Under the pieces are notes generated by a model. The model made no database searches and was not told the origin of the DNA. It saw only the letters and a list, made by a program, of their open reading frames with translations. A DNA stretch of 64,000 bases. It comes from Nocardioides sp. SYSU D00065. Its GTDB lineage: Bacteria; Actinomycetota; Actinomycetes; Propionibacteriales; Nocardioidaceae. This document shows positions 34,754-41,557 of the stretch, piece after piece. Location of the stretch: NCBI RefSeq assembly GCF_017916425.1, contig NZ_JAFMSX010000001.1, forward strand, positions 992,001 to 1,056,000, given 5' to 3'. Position 1 is the first letter of the stretch. The number at the start of each line of letters is the position of its first letter. A program made the translations under genes and the position numbers.

Positions 34754-35425
34754 ATGCGCATCAACCGTCTCGTCGCCGGCACGGTCACCGCCGGACTGCT
34801 CGGCCTCACGCCGATCGCCATCGCCGCGCCCAGCCACGCCACCGAGAACCTGACCACCACCACGGTCGCCACGCCGAGCGCCACCGAGGTCGAGTACGGC
34901 GACGACATCTACATCAGCGTCGACGTCGACGCCTCCAACGGCTCGTCGGCCTACCGCGGCACCTCGACGCTCTACGCCATGGAGGCCGGCTCCACCGCGT
35001 GGGCCCCGGTCGCCACCGGCACCTCGGCGAGCTCCACGTTCTTCGACGTCAAGCCGAAGATCAACACCACGTACAAGGTGGTCTACAGCGGCTACGCCGC
35101 CACCTCGACCTACGAGGACAACTACGCGGCCAGCGAGTCGGCCCCCTTCACCGTGGGCGTCGCGCGCAAGATCACCTACCCGAGCTCCGGCTTCGTGCTC
35201 AAGGGCAAGGTGACGCCGAACTACGGCAAGAAGAAGATCGTCATCAAGGTCAGCAAGAAGCAGAACAAGGGCTTCAAGGGCTTCAAGACCATCAAGACCA
35301 ACAAGGCCGGCAAGTACCGCGTCACGCTGCCCAAGCGCGGCGGCACCTGGTACTGGAGCTTCACCGTCAAGGGTGACGCCAAGTACCTCGGCACCGGATT
35401 CGTCTGGAAGACCTGGGTCTCCTGA
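34754..35425 (+). CDS. Secreted beta-rich protein of unknown function
   Basis: A 223-residue secreted protein. The Sec signal is MRINRLVAGTVTAGLLGLTPIAIAAPSHA, cleaved near AHA. The mature protein has two beta-sandwich-like parts, a Thr/Ser/Tyr-rich acidic one (TEVEYGDDIYISVDVDASNG) and a very basic one (YGKKKIVIKVSKKQNKG), ending in WYWSFTVKGDAKYLGTGFVWKTW. The lysine codons cluster in the second half, giving a strongly bipolar charge. GAGAGGA lies 12 bases before the ATG. It is flanked downstream by a strong hairpin. I do not recognise a family; Ig-like wall or matrix proteins are the closest general match. Confidence 0.85.
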   Translation: MRINRLVAGTVTAGLLGLTPIAIAAPSHATENLTTTTVATPSATEVEYGDDIYISVDVDASNGSSAYRGTSTLYAMEAGSTAWAPVATGTSASSTFFDVKPKINTTYKVVYSGYAATSTYEDNYAASESAPFTVGVARKITYPSSGFVLKGKVTPNYGKKKIVIKVSKKQNKGFKGFKTIKTNKAGKYRVTLPKRGGTWYWSFTVKGDAKYLGTGFVWKTWVS

Positions 35426-35440
35426 CCTGAACGCTCCCCA

Positions 35441-35479
35441 CACCGACCCGGCAGAGACTCGCTCCCTGCCGGGTCGGTG
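35441..35479 (+). terminator. Hairpin terminator after the secreted beta-rich protein
   Basis: A perfect 14-base stem pairs CACCGACCCGGCAG (35441-35454) with CTGCCGGGTCGGTG (35466-35479) around an 11-base loop, 15 bases after the stop codon at 35425. Confidence 0.8.
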
Positions 35480-35550
35480 GCATTTCGGGTGGCACCCGGC
35501 TGAGAGTCGGTGGAGCCTCGCGGTGCCGCCCGCTGTGTGACAGTGGGCGC

Positions 35551-36537
35551 ATGTCCCGGTCCTGGCTGCTCGCGGCGCTGCTGGTCGTCCTGACCGCCTG
35601 CACGGCTGCACCACGCTCCGGCGCCGGCACCGACGGCTCGCCGCGCCCCAGCGACGCGCCGACGTCCCAGCAACCCTCGACCGAGCCCTCGGATGCGCAG
35701 GGCGGGTCCGACGTACCCGAGGAGCTGAGCCCGGCGCTCGCGGGCGCTCCGCAGCGCCCGGCGACGCCCGGGGAGGCGGCGGCCATGGTGCGAGCCTCCC
35801 AGCGCGTGATCGGCTCGGCGCGCCCGGACCCCGCCGCGGTGGCCGCGGCCGGGCACACCGGCCAGCTGGCGGTGCGGGAGATCGCGGTGCGCCCCGCGTG
35901 GCTGCCGCGGGTGCTGGAGCGGCTCGGCCCTCGCGAGCGACGCTGGGTGCGCGCCAACGTGGCCGCGCGCCGCGAGTTCCGCTCGATGCACCCCACCTCG
36001 AACGCCGACCTCGCCGACGAGCTCCCCGCCTGGCGGATCGTGTCGCCGGCGCCCGCCCGGATGGTGCTGCGCAGCTATCGCGAGGCTGAGCGGCGCTTCG
36101 GCGTCGACTGGGAGTACCTCGCTGCCATCCACCTGGTCGAGACCGCGTTCGGCCGCATCCGCGGCACGTCGGTCGCCGGGGCGCAGGGACCGATGCAGTT
36201 CATCCCGACGACGTGGGACATCTACGGCGCGGGCGGCGACATCCACGACACGCACGACGCGATCCTCGCCGCAGGCAGGCTGCTGCAGGCCAACGGCTTC
36301 CGCCGCGACCGGGGTGCCGCCCTGTGGCGCTACAACAACTCCTGGGCCTACGTCCGCGGTGTCACCCTCCACGCCGAGGTGATGCGCCGCGACCCGCGCC
36401 AGCTGCACGGCTACCTGGCGTGGGAGGTCTATTACCTGACCCGCATCGGCAGCGTGTGGCTGCCGGAGGGGTATGCCCACCGGCAGCCCGTGCCGGTGCG
36501 GGCGTACGTCGAGGCGCATCCGGAGCGCCTCCCCTGA
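35551..36537 (+). CDS. Lytic murein transglycosylase lipoprotein (LpqU-like)
   Basis: A 328-residue lipoprotein. The signal peptide ends at VVLTAC (lipobox LTAC). A Ser/Pro/Thr-rich linker follows to about residue 60. The C-terminal half is a transglycosylase fold with the catalytic glutamate in AAIHLVETAFG, and GAQGPMQFIPTTW, DTHDAILAAGRLL and ALWRYNNSWAYV as diagnostic segments. It cleaves peptidoglycan glycan strands to 1,6-anhydro products. Its position beside mfd parallels lpqU in Mycobacterium. GACAGT lies six bases before the ATG and no ribosome-binding site is visible. It is convergent with the VOC gene with no intervening base. Confidence 0.9.
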   Translation: MSRSWLLAALLVVLTACTAAPRSGAGTDGSPRPSDAPTSQQPSTEPSDAQGGSDVPEELSPALAGAPQRPATPGEAAAMVRASQRVIGSARPDPAAVAAAGHTGQLAVREIAVRPAWLPRVLERLGPRERRWVRANVAARREFRSMHPTSNADLADELPAWRIVSPAPARMVLRSYREAERRFGVDWEYLAAIHLVETAFGRIRGTSVAGAQGPMQFIPTTWDIYGAGGDIHDTHDAILAAGRLLQANGFRRDRGAALWRYNNSWAYVRGVTLHAEVMRRDPRQLHGYLAWEVYYLTRIGSVWLPEGYAHRQPVPVRAYVEAHPERLP

Positions 36538-36942
36538 TCAGGCCGGCGTGGGCGCCTCCATCTCGGCCGTCGAGCGGAGGATGCAGAACTGGTTGCCTTC
36601 GGGGTCGGCGAAGACGACCCAGCCCGTGCCCGGTCCCCACTCCCCGCGATGGTCGGCGACCTCGGTGGCCCCCAGCCCGCGCACGCGCTCGACCTCCTCG
36701 TCCCGGGTCCCCTCGCGCGGGCGCAGGTCGAAGTGGATCCGCTTGTCCGGCAGCTGCGCGTCGGGCACCTCGATGAACAAGATGGTGTGGCCGCTGTCGG
36801 GGTCGACGATCGTGCACTCGTCGTGGCCGGGCTCGTTGGGGTCGTCCTCGACGTCGACGTAGCCGAGCAGGGACTTCCACCACTCCGAGAGCGCGTAGGC
36901 GTCGTGGCAGTCCACGGTGGTGTGCGAGACGAAGGAGGTCAT
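36538..36942 (-). CDS. VOC-superfamily (glyoxalase-like) protein
   Basis: A 134-residue protein with two beta-alpha-beta-beta-beta repeats. The first is VSHTTVDCHDAYALSEWWKSLLGYV. The second ends in GWVVFADPEGNQFCILR, the usual C-terminal VOC strand. A His at the N-terminal strand and a Glu or Asp in HFDLRP are candidate metal ligands. VOC proteins include lyases, dioxygenases and drug-binding resistance proteins; the function here is unassigned. CAGCGT is six bases upstream of the ATG. Confidence 0.88.
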   Translation of the reverse strand: MTSFVSHTTVDCHDAYALSEWWKSLLGYVDVEDDPNEPGHDECTIVDPDSGHTILFIEVPDAQLPDKRIHFDLRPREGTRDEEVERVRGLGATEVADHRGEWGPGTGWVVFADPEGNQFCILRSTAEMEAPTPA

Positions 36943-37056
36943 GGGGCCACGCTGGCAAGGCGCACGCACCTCCGCAAGCGCGTTTCGGTCCTCGCCTCGG
37001 CTTGCCCGGGAGGGCACCGCGGTGGCACGGTCGGTCGTGCCCCGAGCAGAGGGCGA

Positions 37057-37096
37057 CCGGACGAGGGAGCCGTACCCGGACAGCGACAAGACGGCC
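37057..37096 (+). promoter_or_regulatory. Guanidine-III (ykkC-III) riboswitch aptamer
   Basis: The core reads CCGGACGAGG, a short loop, CCGTACCCGG, then ACAAGACGG. This matches the conserved blocks of the ykkC-III pseudoknot aptamer as I recall it from the crystallised Thermobifida version, with one extra base before GACAAG. It ends 17 bases before the ATG of a Gdx/SugE exporter gene, and the ribosome-binding site AGGAG follows at 37101-37105. Control is therefore probably at translation initiation. The family is known to control guanidinium export and degradation genes. Confidence 0.9.
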
Positions 37097-37113
37097 ACCG
37101 AGGAGCGTCGTCG

Positions 37114-37428
37114 ATGGCCTGGTTCGTGCTCGTCCTGTCCGGACTGATGGAGGCGGTGTGGGCCACCGCACTCGGCCGGTCCGAGGGGCTCACCCGCCCT
37201 GTCCCGACCGCGACGTTCCTCGTCGCGCTGGCGCTGAGCATGGGCGGGCTGGGCTACGCCATGCGCACCTTGCCGGTGGGCACGTCGTACGCCGTCTGGG
37301 TCGGCATCGGGTCCGTGCTGACCCTCGTCATCGCGATGGCCACCGGCACGGAGTCGTTCTCGGTCGTCAAGGGACTGCTGCTGGCCGGGCTCGTGGGCTG
37401 CATCATCGGCCTCAAGCTCGTCCACTGA
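37114..37428 (+). CDS. gdx: Guanidinium exporter, Gdx/SugE-type SMR protein
   Basis: A 104-residue, four-helix small multidrug resistance protein. The essential membrane glutamate is in SGLMEAVWATALG (position 13). RTLPVGTSYAVWVGIGSVLTLVIAM is the Gdx/SugE signature rather than the EmrE drug-transport type. The C-terminus is GLVGCIIGLKLVH. Gdx proteins exchange guanidinium for protons as antiparallel dimers in the membrane. A second SMR subunit is not seen, so a homodimer is likely. The guanidine-III riboswitch in the leader makes the substrate assignment strong. Only this gene lies downstream, with a convergent neighbour 41 bases on. Confidence 0.95.
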   Translation: MAWFVLVLSGLMEAVWATALGRSEGLTRPVPTATFLVALALSMGGLGYAMRTLPVGTSYAVWVGIGSVLTLVIAMATGTESFSVVKGLLLAGLVGCIIGLKLVH

Positions 37429-37469
37429 GCGCGCGGGGCGCGAGCGGCCCCCGCGGGCGGCCGGGCTGG

Positions 37470-38240
37470 TCAGTCCGTGCCGTGACGCCGCACGAAGTCG
37501 ACGATCTGCTCGGCCAGCTCGGGGCGGCACACGATGAGGTCGGGCAGGGAGGTGTCGTCCTCGTTGTAGACGAGGGGGGAGCCGTCGACACGGCTGCAGT
37601 GCAGTCCCGCCGCCCGGGCGACCACGACGGGTGCAGCGTTGTCCCACTGGTACTGGCCGCCGGCGTGGACGTAGGCGTCGGCCACGTCACGCACCACGCT
37701 CATCACCTTGACCCCCGCGCTGCCCATCGGCACCAGCTCGGCGTCGAGCTCGGCGGCCAGCGCCTCCACGAACGCCGGCGGTCGGCTGCGGGACACCGCG
37801 ATGCGCGGACGCGAAGAGGTGCGCGGCGGTACGACGCTGGGGCGCCCGGTGCTGAACGTCTCCCCTAGTGCCGGCTGGGCGACGGCGCCCGCGACGAGGT
37901 CGCCGTCCTCCCACAGCGCGACGTGGACGGCCCAGTCGTCGCGCGGCGGCTCGGAGAACTCCCGTGTGCCGTCGAGCGGGTCGATGATCCAGACCCGGCG
38001 GGCGGTGAGCCGCGACTTGTCGTCCGCGGCCTCCTCCGACAGCACCGCGTCCTCCGGCCGGTGGGCGGTGAGCACCCGGTCGAGCTCGGCCTGGGCGGCC
38101 GCGTCGCCGGCGTCCTTGAGCGCCTTGCCCTCGAGGCCCTCGGCCGCGGCACCGGCGCGTACGTCGAGCAGCACCGTCCCGGCTCGTTCGGCTGCCCAGG
38201 CGGCGAAGGCGTGGTCGTCGAGCGTGGTGGGGTCGATCAT
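37470..38240 (-). CDS. Inositol-monophosphatase-family phosphatase, probably CysQ (3'(2'),5'-bisphosphate nucleotidase)
   Basis: A 256-residue metal-dependent phosphatase. The metal-site motifs are LSEEAADD (acidic loop), IDPLDGTREF (the DPLDGT core) and QWDNAAPVVVARAAG. The EEAxD form and the REF ending of the core motif favour the CysQ branch over inositol monophosphatases. CysQ removes 3'-phosphoadenosine 5'-phosphate, the by-product of sulfotransfer. A PAP phosphatase next to a locus with four sulfotransferases would make sense, although no direct operon link exists. TAGGGT is seven bases upstream of the ATG. Confidence 0.88.
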   Translation of the reverse strand: MIDPTTLDDHAFAAWAAERAGTVLLDVRAGAAAEGLEGKALKDAGDAAAQAELDRVLTAHRPEDAVLSEEAADDKSRLTARRVWIIDPLDGTREFSEPPRDDWAVHVALWEDGDLVAGAVAQPALGETFSTGRPSVVPPRTSSRPRIAVSRSRPPAFVEALAAELDAELVPMGSAGVKVMSVVRDVADAYVHAGGQYQWDNAAPVVVARAAGLHCSRVDGSPLVYNEDDTSLPDLIVCRPELAEQIVDFVRRHGTD

Positions 38241-38247
38241 GGCGCCC

Positions 38248-38253
38248 ACCCTA
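38248..38253 (-). promoter_or_regulatory. Leaderless -10 of the CysQ-like gene
   Basis: TAGGGT on the minus strand is seven bases from the ATG at 38240. The hexamer overlaps the stop codon of the upstream LuxR-type gene. Confidence 0.55.
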
Positions 38254-39024
38254 GCCACGCTCGACGGCTCGCTCGGCGTCGGCGGGCGCGGCGCGCTGGC
38301 GAGGTACGACACCGGCACCCGTGCCCACCTGCTGGACCTGACGCAGGATGGCCACGGCCTCGAGCTGGGTCTTCGCCCCGAGCTTGGCGCGCAGGCTCTT
38401 GACGTGGCTGCGCACCGTCCCGTCGGTGATGCCCAGCAGCTGGGCGACCTCCGGTACCCGCCGCCCCGAGGCCAGCAGCTCGAGGACACGGCGCTGCTGC
38501 CCGCTGAGCGTCTCCACGCGTTGAACGAGTTGTTGACGCTTGTCAAGGGCCTCGATCCAGGCCGCTCGCAGTTCTTGTCGGCGTTCTTGCTCCATGAGCC
38601 GGTCCCCGGCGACGAGGCGGTCGACGACCTCGTGCAGCTGGCTGAGGGACGTGGTCATCATGACGATGTCGACCGCAGGGTCCGCGACCAGAGCCCCCCA
38701 CCCGGGGTCGCTCGGGAGCGACGTCACGACTGCGACGCGCACGTCTCCCAGGGCCAGGACGCGACCGATCTCCTCGACGGCCGCTGCCTGGCCGCCGCCG
38801 TCGATCACGACGAGGAGGTGGCGGACGCGCCCCTCGTCCTTGCTCGACGACAGCTCGTCGCGCAGGTTCTCCCACGCGTGGAACTGCACCCGCGCCCCCG
38901 TGGACTGCAGCGCCGCCACCACCGCCTGGGCCACCAGCCGGTGCGGCGACACCACCCAGACGACCGGCGCAGGACCGGTCGCCCGGGAGCGCTTCGCGCG
39001 CACGTCAACTGGTGGGGCCGCCAT
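38251..39024 (-). CDS. LuxR-family regulator with degenerate receiver domain
   Basis: A 257-residue DNA-binding protein. Residues about 20-145 have the outline of a response-regulator receiver, but the acidic pocket is altered (VVWVVSPHRL where a DD pair is expected) and the conserved Lys is replaced in the IVMMTTS strand. The C-terminal helix-turn-helix of the LuxR/NarL class is complete (LSGQQRRVLELLASGRRVPEVAQLLGITDGTVRSHVKSLRAKLGA). Phosphorylation-independent control is likely. GGGAGAGG precedes the ATG. It is divergent from the histidine kinase gene across a 395-base gap. Confidence 0.9.
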   Translation of the reverse strand: MAAPPVDVRAKRSRATGPAPVVWVVSPHRLVAQAVVAALQSTGARVQFHAWENLRDELSSSKDEGRVRHLLVVIDGGGQAAAVEEIGRVLALGDVRVAVVTSLPSDPGWGALVADPAVDIVMMTTSLSQLHEVVDRLVAGDRLMEQERRQELRAAWIEALDKRQQLVQRVETLSGQQRRVLELLASGRRVPEVAQLLGITDGTVRSHVKSLRAKLGAKTQLEAVAILRQVQQVGTGAGVVPRQRAAPADAERAVERG

Positions 39025-39419
39025 GACCTCTCCCTCCCTGCCGGACCTACGACAAACCCTGAGGGGTCGCCGCCGTCACGAAGGTGGCTCGTGCCGCACG
39101 TGCACCTATTTGGGGAAGGCGGCCGGCGCGAGGGAGGTCCGCCGACGGGGTACCGACCGTTGGTGGAGCCGGGCTCTTGTCGATGCCTCGCAGCGGGCTT
39201 CCGGTGCCCTAGTGGCGTTCTTGACCATTCCTCGTGGACCTCTCAAGGGGGCGGACCAGACCGGCCTTAACGCGGGCCGCGTCGCCGCACACAATCACCG
39301 CAGTCCCCCAGATGGGGGGCGATCGGCACCGGGGAACCCGTCCCGCAGTTGGGGTCAGGCGCGTGTCGAAGACCTCGGGGTCGTACGTCGCGGTCGTACA
39401 GCTGTTTGTGGGGAGAGAC
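39025..39419. other. Regulatory gap between divergent regulators
   Basis: This 395-base stretch has no credible gene. It contains two AT-rich, G-run elements: ACCTATTTGGGGA at 39104-39116 and the palindrome CCCCAGATGGGG at 39306-39317. Both resemble elements upstream of other genes in the exopolysaccharide region. The kinase gene start has GGGGAGAG before it. Confidence 0.6.
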
Positions 39420-40886
39420 ATGCACGAGCATTTCCAAGGGGTTCATCGCTGGATCGGCATCGGAGGCGTCGCCGCCTCCTGCTTCGCCTTCCTGGTCTAC
39501 GTCGGGTCGAGCGGCGGGCACGTGGGGAGCGTGGCGCCACCGGGCACGGCACTGCCACCACTCGCCGACGGGATCGTCGGCGGTGTGTTCGTCGCCGGTG
39601 CGATCTCCGCCGCCGTGGTGTCGTGGCGCCGGCACGCCGGCCCGAGGACCCGGTGGGTCCTGGCCGCGGGAGCGCTGGTCGCGGGCCAGGCCCTCGTCGT
39701 CACCCTGCTGGCGCTGCACAGCGCCCCGCCCCGTGACGTCGTCACCCTCACGCTCATGCTCCTCGGCGCAGTCGCGGGCCTGGGGTGCGTGGTGGGCTCG
39801 CTGCGCGGCCTGGCCGACGTCGGGCACGTGGTGGACAAGAGCTTCGCGATCGGCCTCGGCATGGGGCTGGTCGCGGCCGGTCACCTCCTGCTGCAGTTCC
39901 CGATCAGCCGCCCGCCGGCGGCGACGGTCGAGGTCCTGGTCGGCGTGCTGGTCGCCACCCACGTGGCGGTCGCCGCCCTGGTGCTCAGGCAGCGCTCGCT
40001 GGCCCCGAGCGTCGCGGCGCTGATCGTCGTCACCGTGCTCGTGGTCGACGGAGGCCTGCTGCTGAACGTCTTCGGCGTGACCGGCGGCGCCGCCGACGCC
40101 GCGGTGGCGCTGGCGAGGGCCGGTGTGGGCGCGGCCTGGCTCACCGTCGCCTGCGTCAGCCTCCGGCGCGCGATCGAGGAGGACCGACGACGCATCGACA
40201 GCTTCGAGCACGTCCTGGTCGACACGACGCGCGAGCAGCGCGAGCGCCTCCACGAGCTGCGCAGCACGGTGGCGGGGCTCGTACACGGGTCGGCGCTCAT
40301 GGACGAACCCGACCTGCCCGAGGACGTCCGCCGGCGGCTCTGGGAGTCGGTCCGCCGCGAGCTCGGACGCATGGAGCGACTGCTGTCCGGCAAGGACGAG
40401 CCGGCGACCGAGCTCGACCTCGACGAGGCGCTCACCATGATCCTCGACCTCCAGCGGCTCAAGGGCCGCCAGGTCGAGCTGCGCAGCACCGGCACCACCG
40501 TGCGTGCCCGCTTCGACGCGCTCGCGGAGGTCGTCAACATCCTCATGGACAACGCCGTCACCCACGGCCGGACCGATCGCAGCGTGGTGGAGGTCGTGCG
40601 CCGCGACGAGGACACCGTCGACATCACGGTGACCGACTTCGGCCGCGGGATCCCCGAGGAGCATCGATCGCAGATCTTCGCGTGGGGCAAGCGGGGCAGC
40701 CGCTCGCCCGGTGAGGGCATCGGCCTCCACGTCGCGCAGCGGCTGATGACCGAGGACGGCGGCTCGCTGCAGCTGGCCGAGCCCACCGGCACCGGCTCGT
40801 CGTTCGTGATCTCCCTGCCGGCGGTGCGCCGCTCGCAGGAGGACCTGGTGATGGGGGGCGACAGTGCCTGGCGCCGCTCGAGCTGA
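39420..40886 (+). CDS. Membrane histidine kinase
   Basis: A 488-residue sensor kinase. The first about 260 residues contain eight hydrophobic segments (for example VFVAGAISAAVVSW and LVGVLVATHVAVAALVL) without an obvious extracellular sensor domain. The phospho-acceptor helix contains His near residue 278 in ERLHELRSTVAGLVHG. The ATPase domain has the N box (NILMDNAVTHG), G1 (VTDFGRGIPEE) and G2 (GEGIGLHVAQRL). The start ATG 39420 has GGGGAGAG upstream. It overlaps the response regulator by 23 bases, so the two form a kinase-regulator pair. Confidence 0.93.
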   Translation: MHEHFQGVHRWIGIGGVAASCFAFLVYVGSSGGHVGSVAPPGTALPPLADGIVGGVFVAGAISAAVVSWRRHAGPRTRWVLAAGALVAGQALVVTLLALHSAPPRDVVTLTLMLLGAVAGLGCVVGSLRGLADVGHVVDKSFAIGLGMGLVAAGHLLLQFPISRPPAATVEVLVGVLVATHVAVAALVLRQRSLAPSVAALIVVTVLVVDGGLLLNVFGVTGGAADAAVALARAGVGAAWLTVACVSLRRAIEEDRRRIDSFEHVLVDTTREQRERLHELRSTVAGLVHGSALMDEPDLPEDVRRRLWESVRRELGRMERLLSGKDEPATELDLDEALTMILDLQRLKGRQVELRSTGTTVRARFDALAEVVNILMDNAVTHGRTDRSVVEVVRRDEDTVDITVTDFGRGIPEEHRSQIFAWGKRGSRSPGEGIGLHVAQRLMTEDGGSLQLAEPTGTGSSFVISLPAVRRSQEDLVMGGDSAWRRSS

Positions 40887-41547
40887 CCACCGCGTGCTGA
40901 TCATCGACGACCACGTGCTGTTCGCGGAGTCGCTCGAGCTCGCGCTGTCGGTCGAGGGCTACGACGTACGCCGCCTCGAGCTGCCCGAGGAGGGCGGCTC
41001 GATGGCCACCGTGCGGTCGCTGGCGCTGCGTGCCGGGCCGCGCACCGTGCTCCTCGACCTCGACCTCGGTCGGTTCGGCGACGGGGTCAACCTGGTCGCG
41101 CCGCTGGCGAAGGCCGGCATCAACGTGGTCGTGCTGACCGCGTCGGAGGAGCTCGGTCGCTGGGGCGGGTGCATGCGCCTGGGTGCGCGCCGCGTGCTGC
41201 CGAAGAGCGGTGCCCTGCAGTCGGCCCTGTCCACGGTCAGGCGCCTGAACCAGGGCCTGCCGGTGATGAACCGTGAGGAGCTGGAGCTGCTCCTCGACGC
41301 GTGGGCTCGCGAGCGACGGGCGCACGACGACCTGCGCCGCCGCCTCGACCTCCTGACCCCGCGTGAGCGGCAGGTGCTGGCGGCGCTGATCGAGGGCCGG
41401 ACGGTGCGCGCGATCGCGCAGGAGAGCGTGGTCTCGGAGGCGACCGTGCGGACCCAGGTCAAGTCGATACTCAACAAGCTCGAGGTGTCCTCCCAGCTCG
41501 CCGCGGTCGGGATGGCGAACCAGGTCGGATGGAGGCAGGGCGCATGA
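40864..41547 (+). CDS. LuxR/NarL-family response regulator
   Basis: A 227-residue two-domain regulator. The receiver has IIDDHVLF (acidic pair), LLDLDLG (phospho-accepting Asp), VLTAS (Thr) and LPKSG (Lys), so it is canonical. A helical linker leads to the LuxR helix-turn-helix (LTPRERQVLAALIEGRTVRAIAQESVVSEATVRTQVKSILNKLEV). The GTG start lies inside the kinase gene. It is the probable partner of the membrane kinase. Its position at the head of the exopolysaccharide genes suggests it regulates them. Confidence 0.93.
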   Translation: MPGAARADHRVLIIDDHVLFAESLELALSVEGYDVRRLELPEEGGSMATVRSLALRAGPRTVLLDLDLGRFGDGVNLVAPLAKAGINVVVLTASEELGRWGGCMRLGARRVLPKSGALQSALSTVRRLNQGLPVMNREELELLLDAWARERRAHDDLRRRLDLLTPRERQVLAALIEGRTVRAIAQESVVSEATVRTQVKSILNKLEVSSQLAAVGMANQVGWRQGA

Positions 41548-41557
41548 GGGCGACCGG

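Noticed and set aside
30786-34853. A 1,355-codon open frame on the plus strand, and a 1,300-codon minus frame at 31006-34908.
   Set aside because: Both are antisense or out-of-frame shadows of mfd, with arginine- or histidine-rich composition and no domain. The Mfd frame has all motifs.
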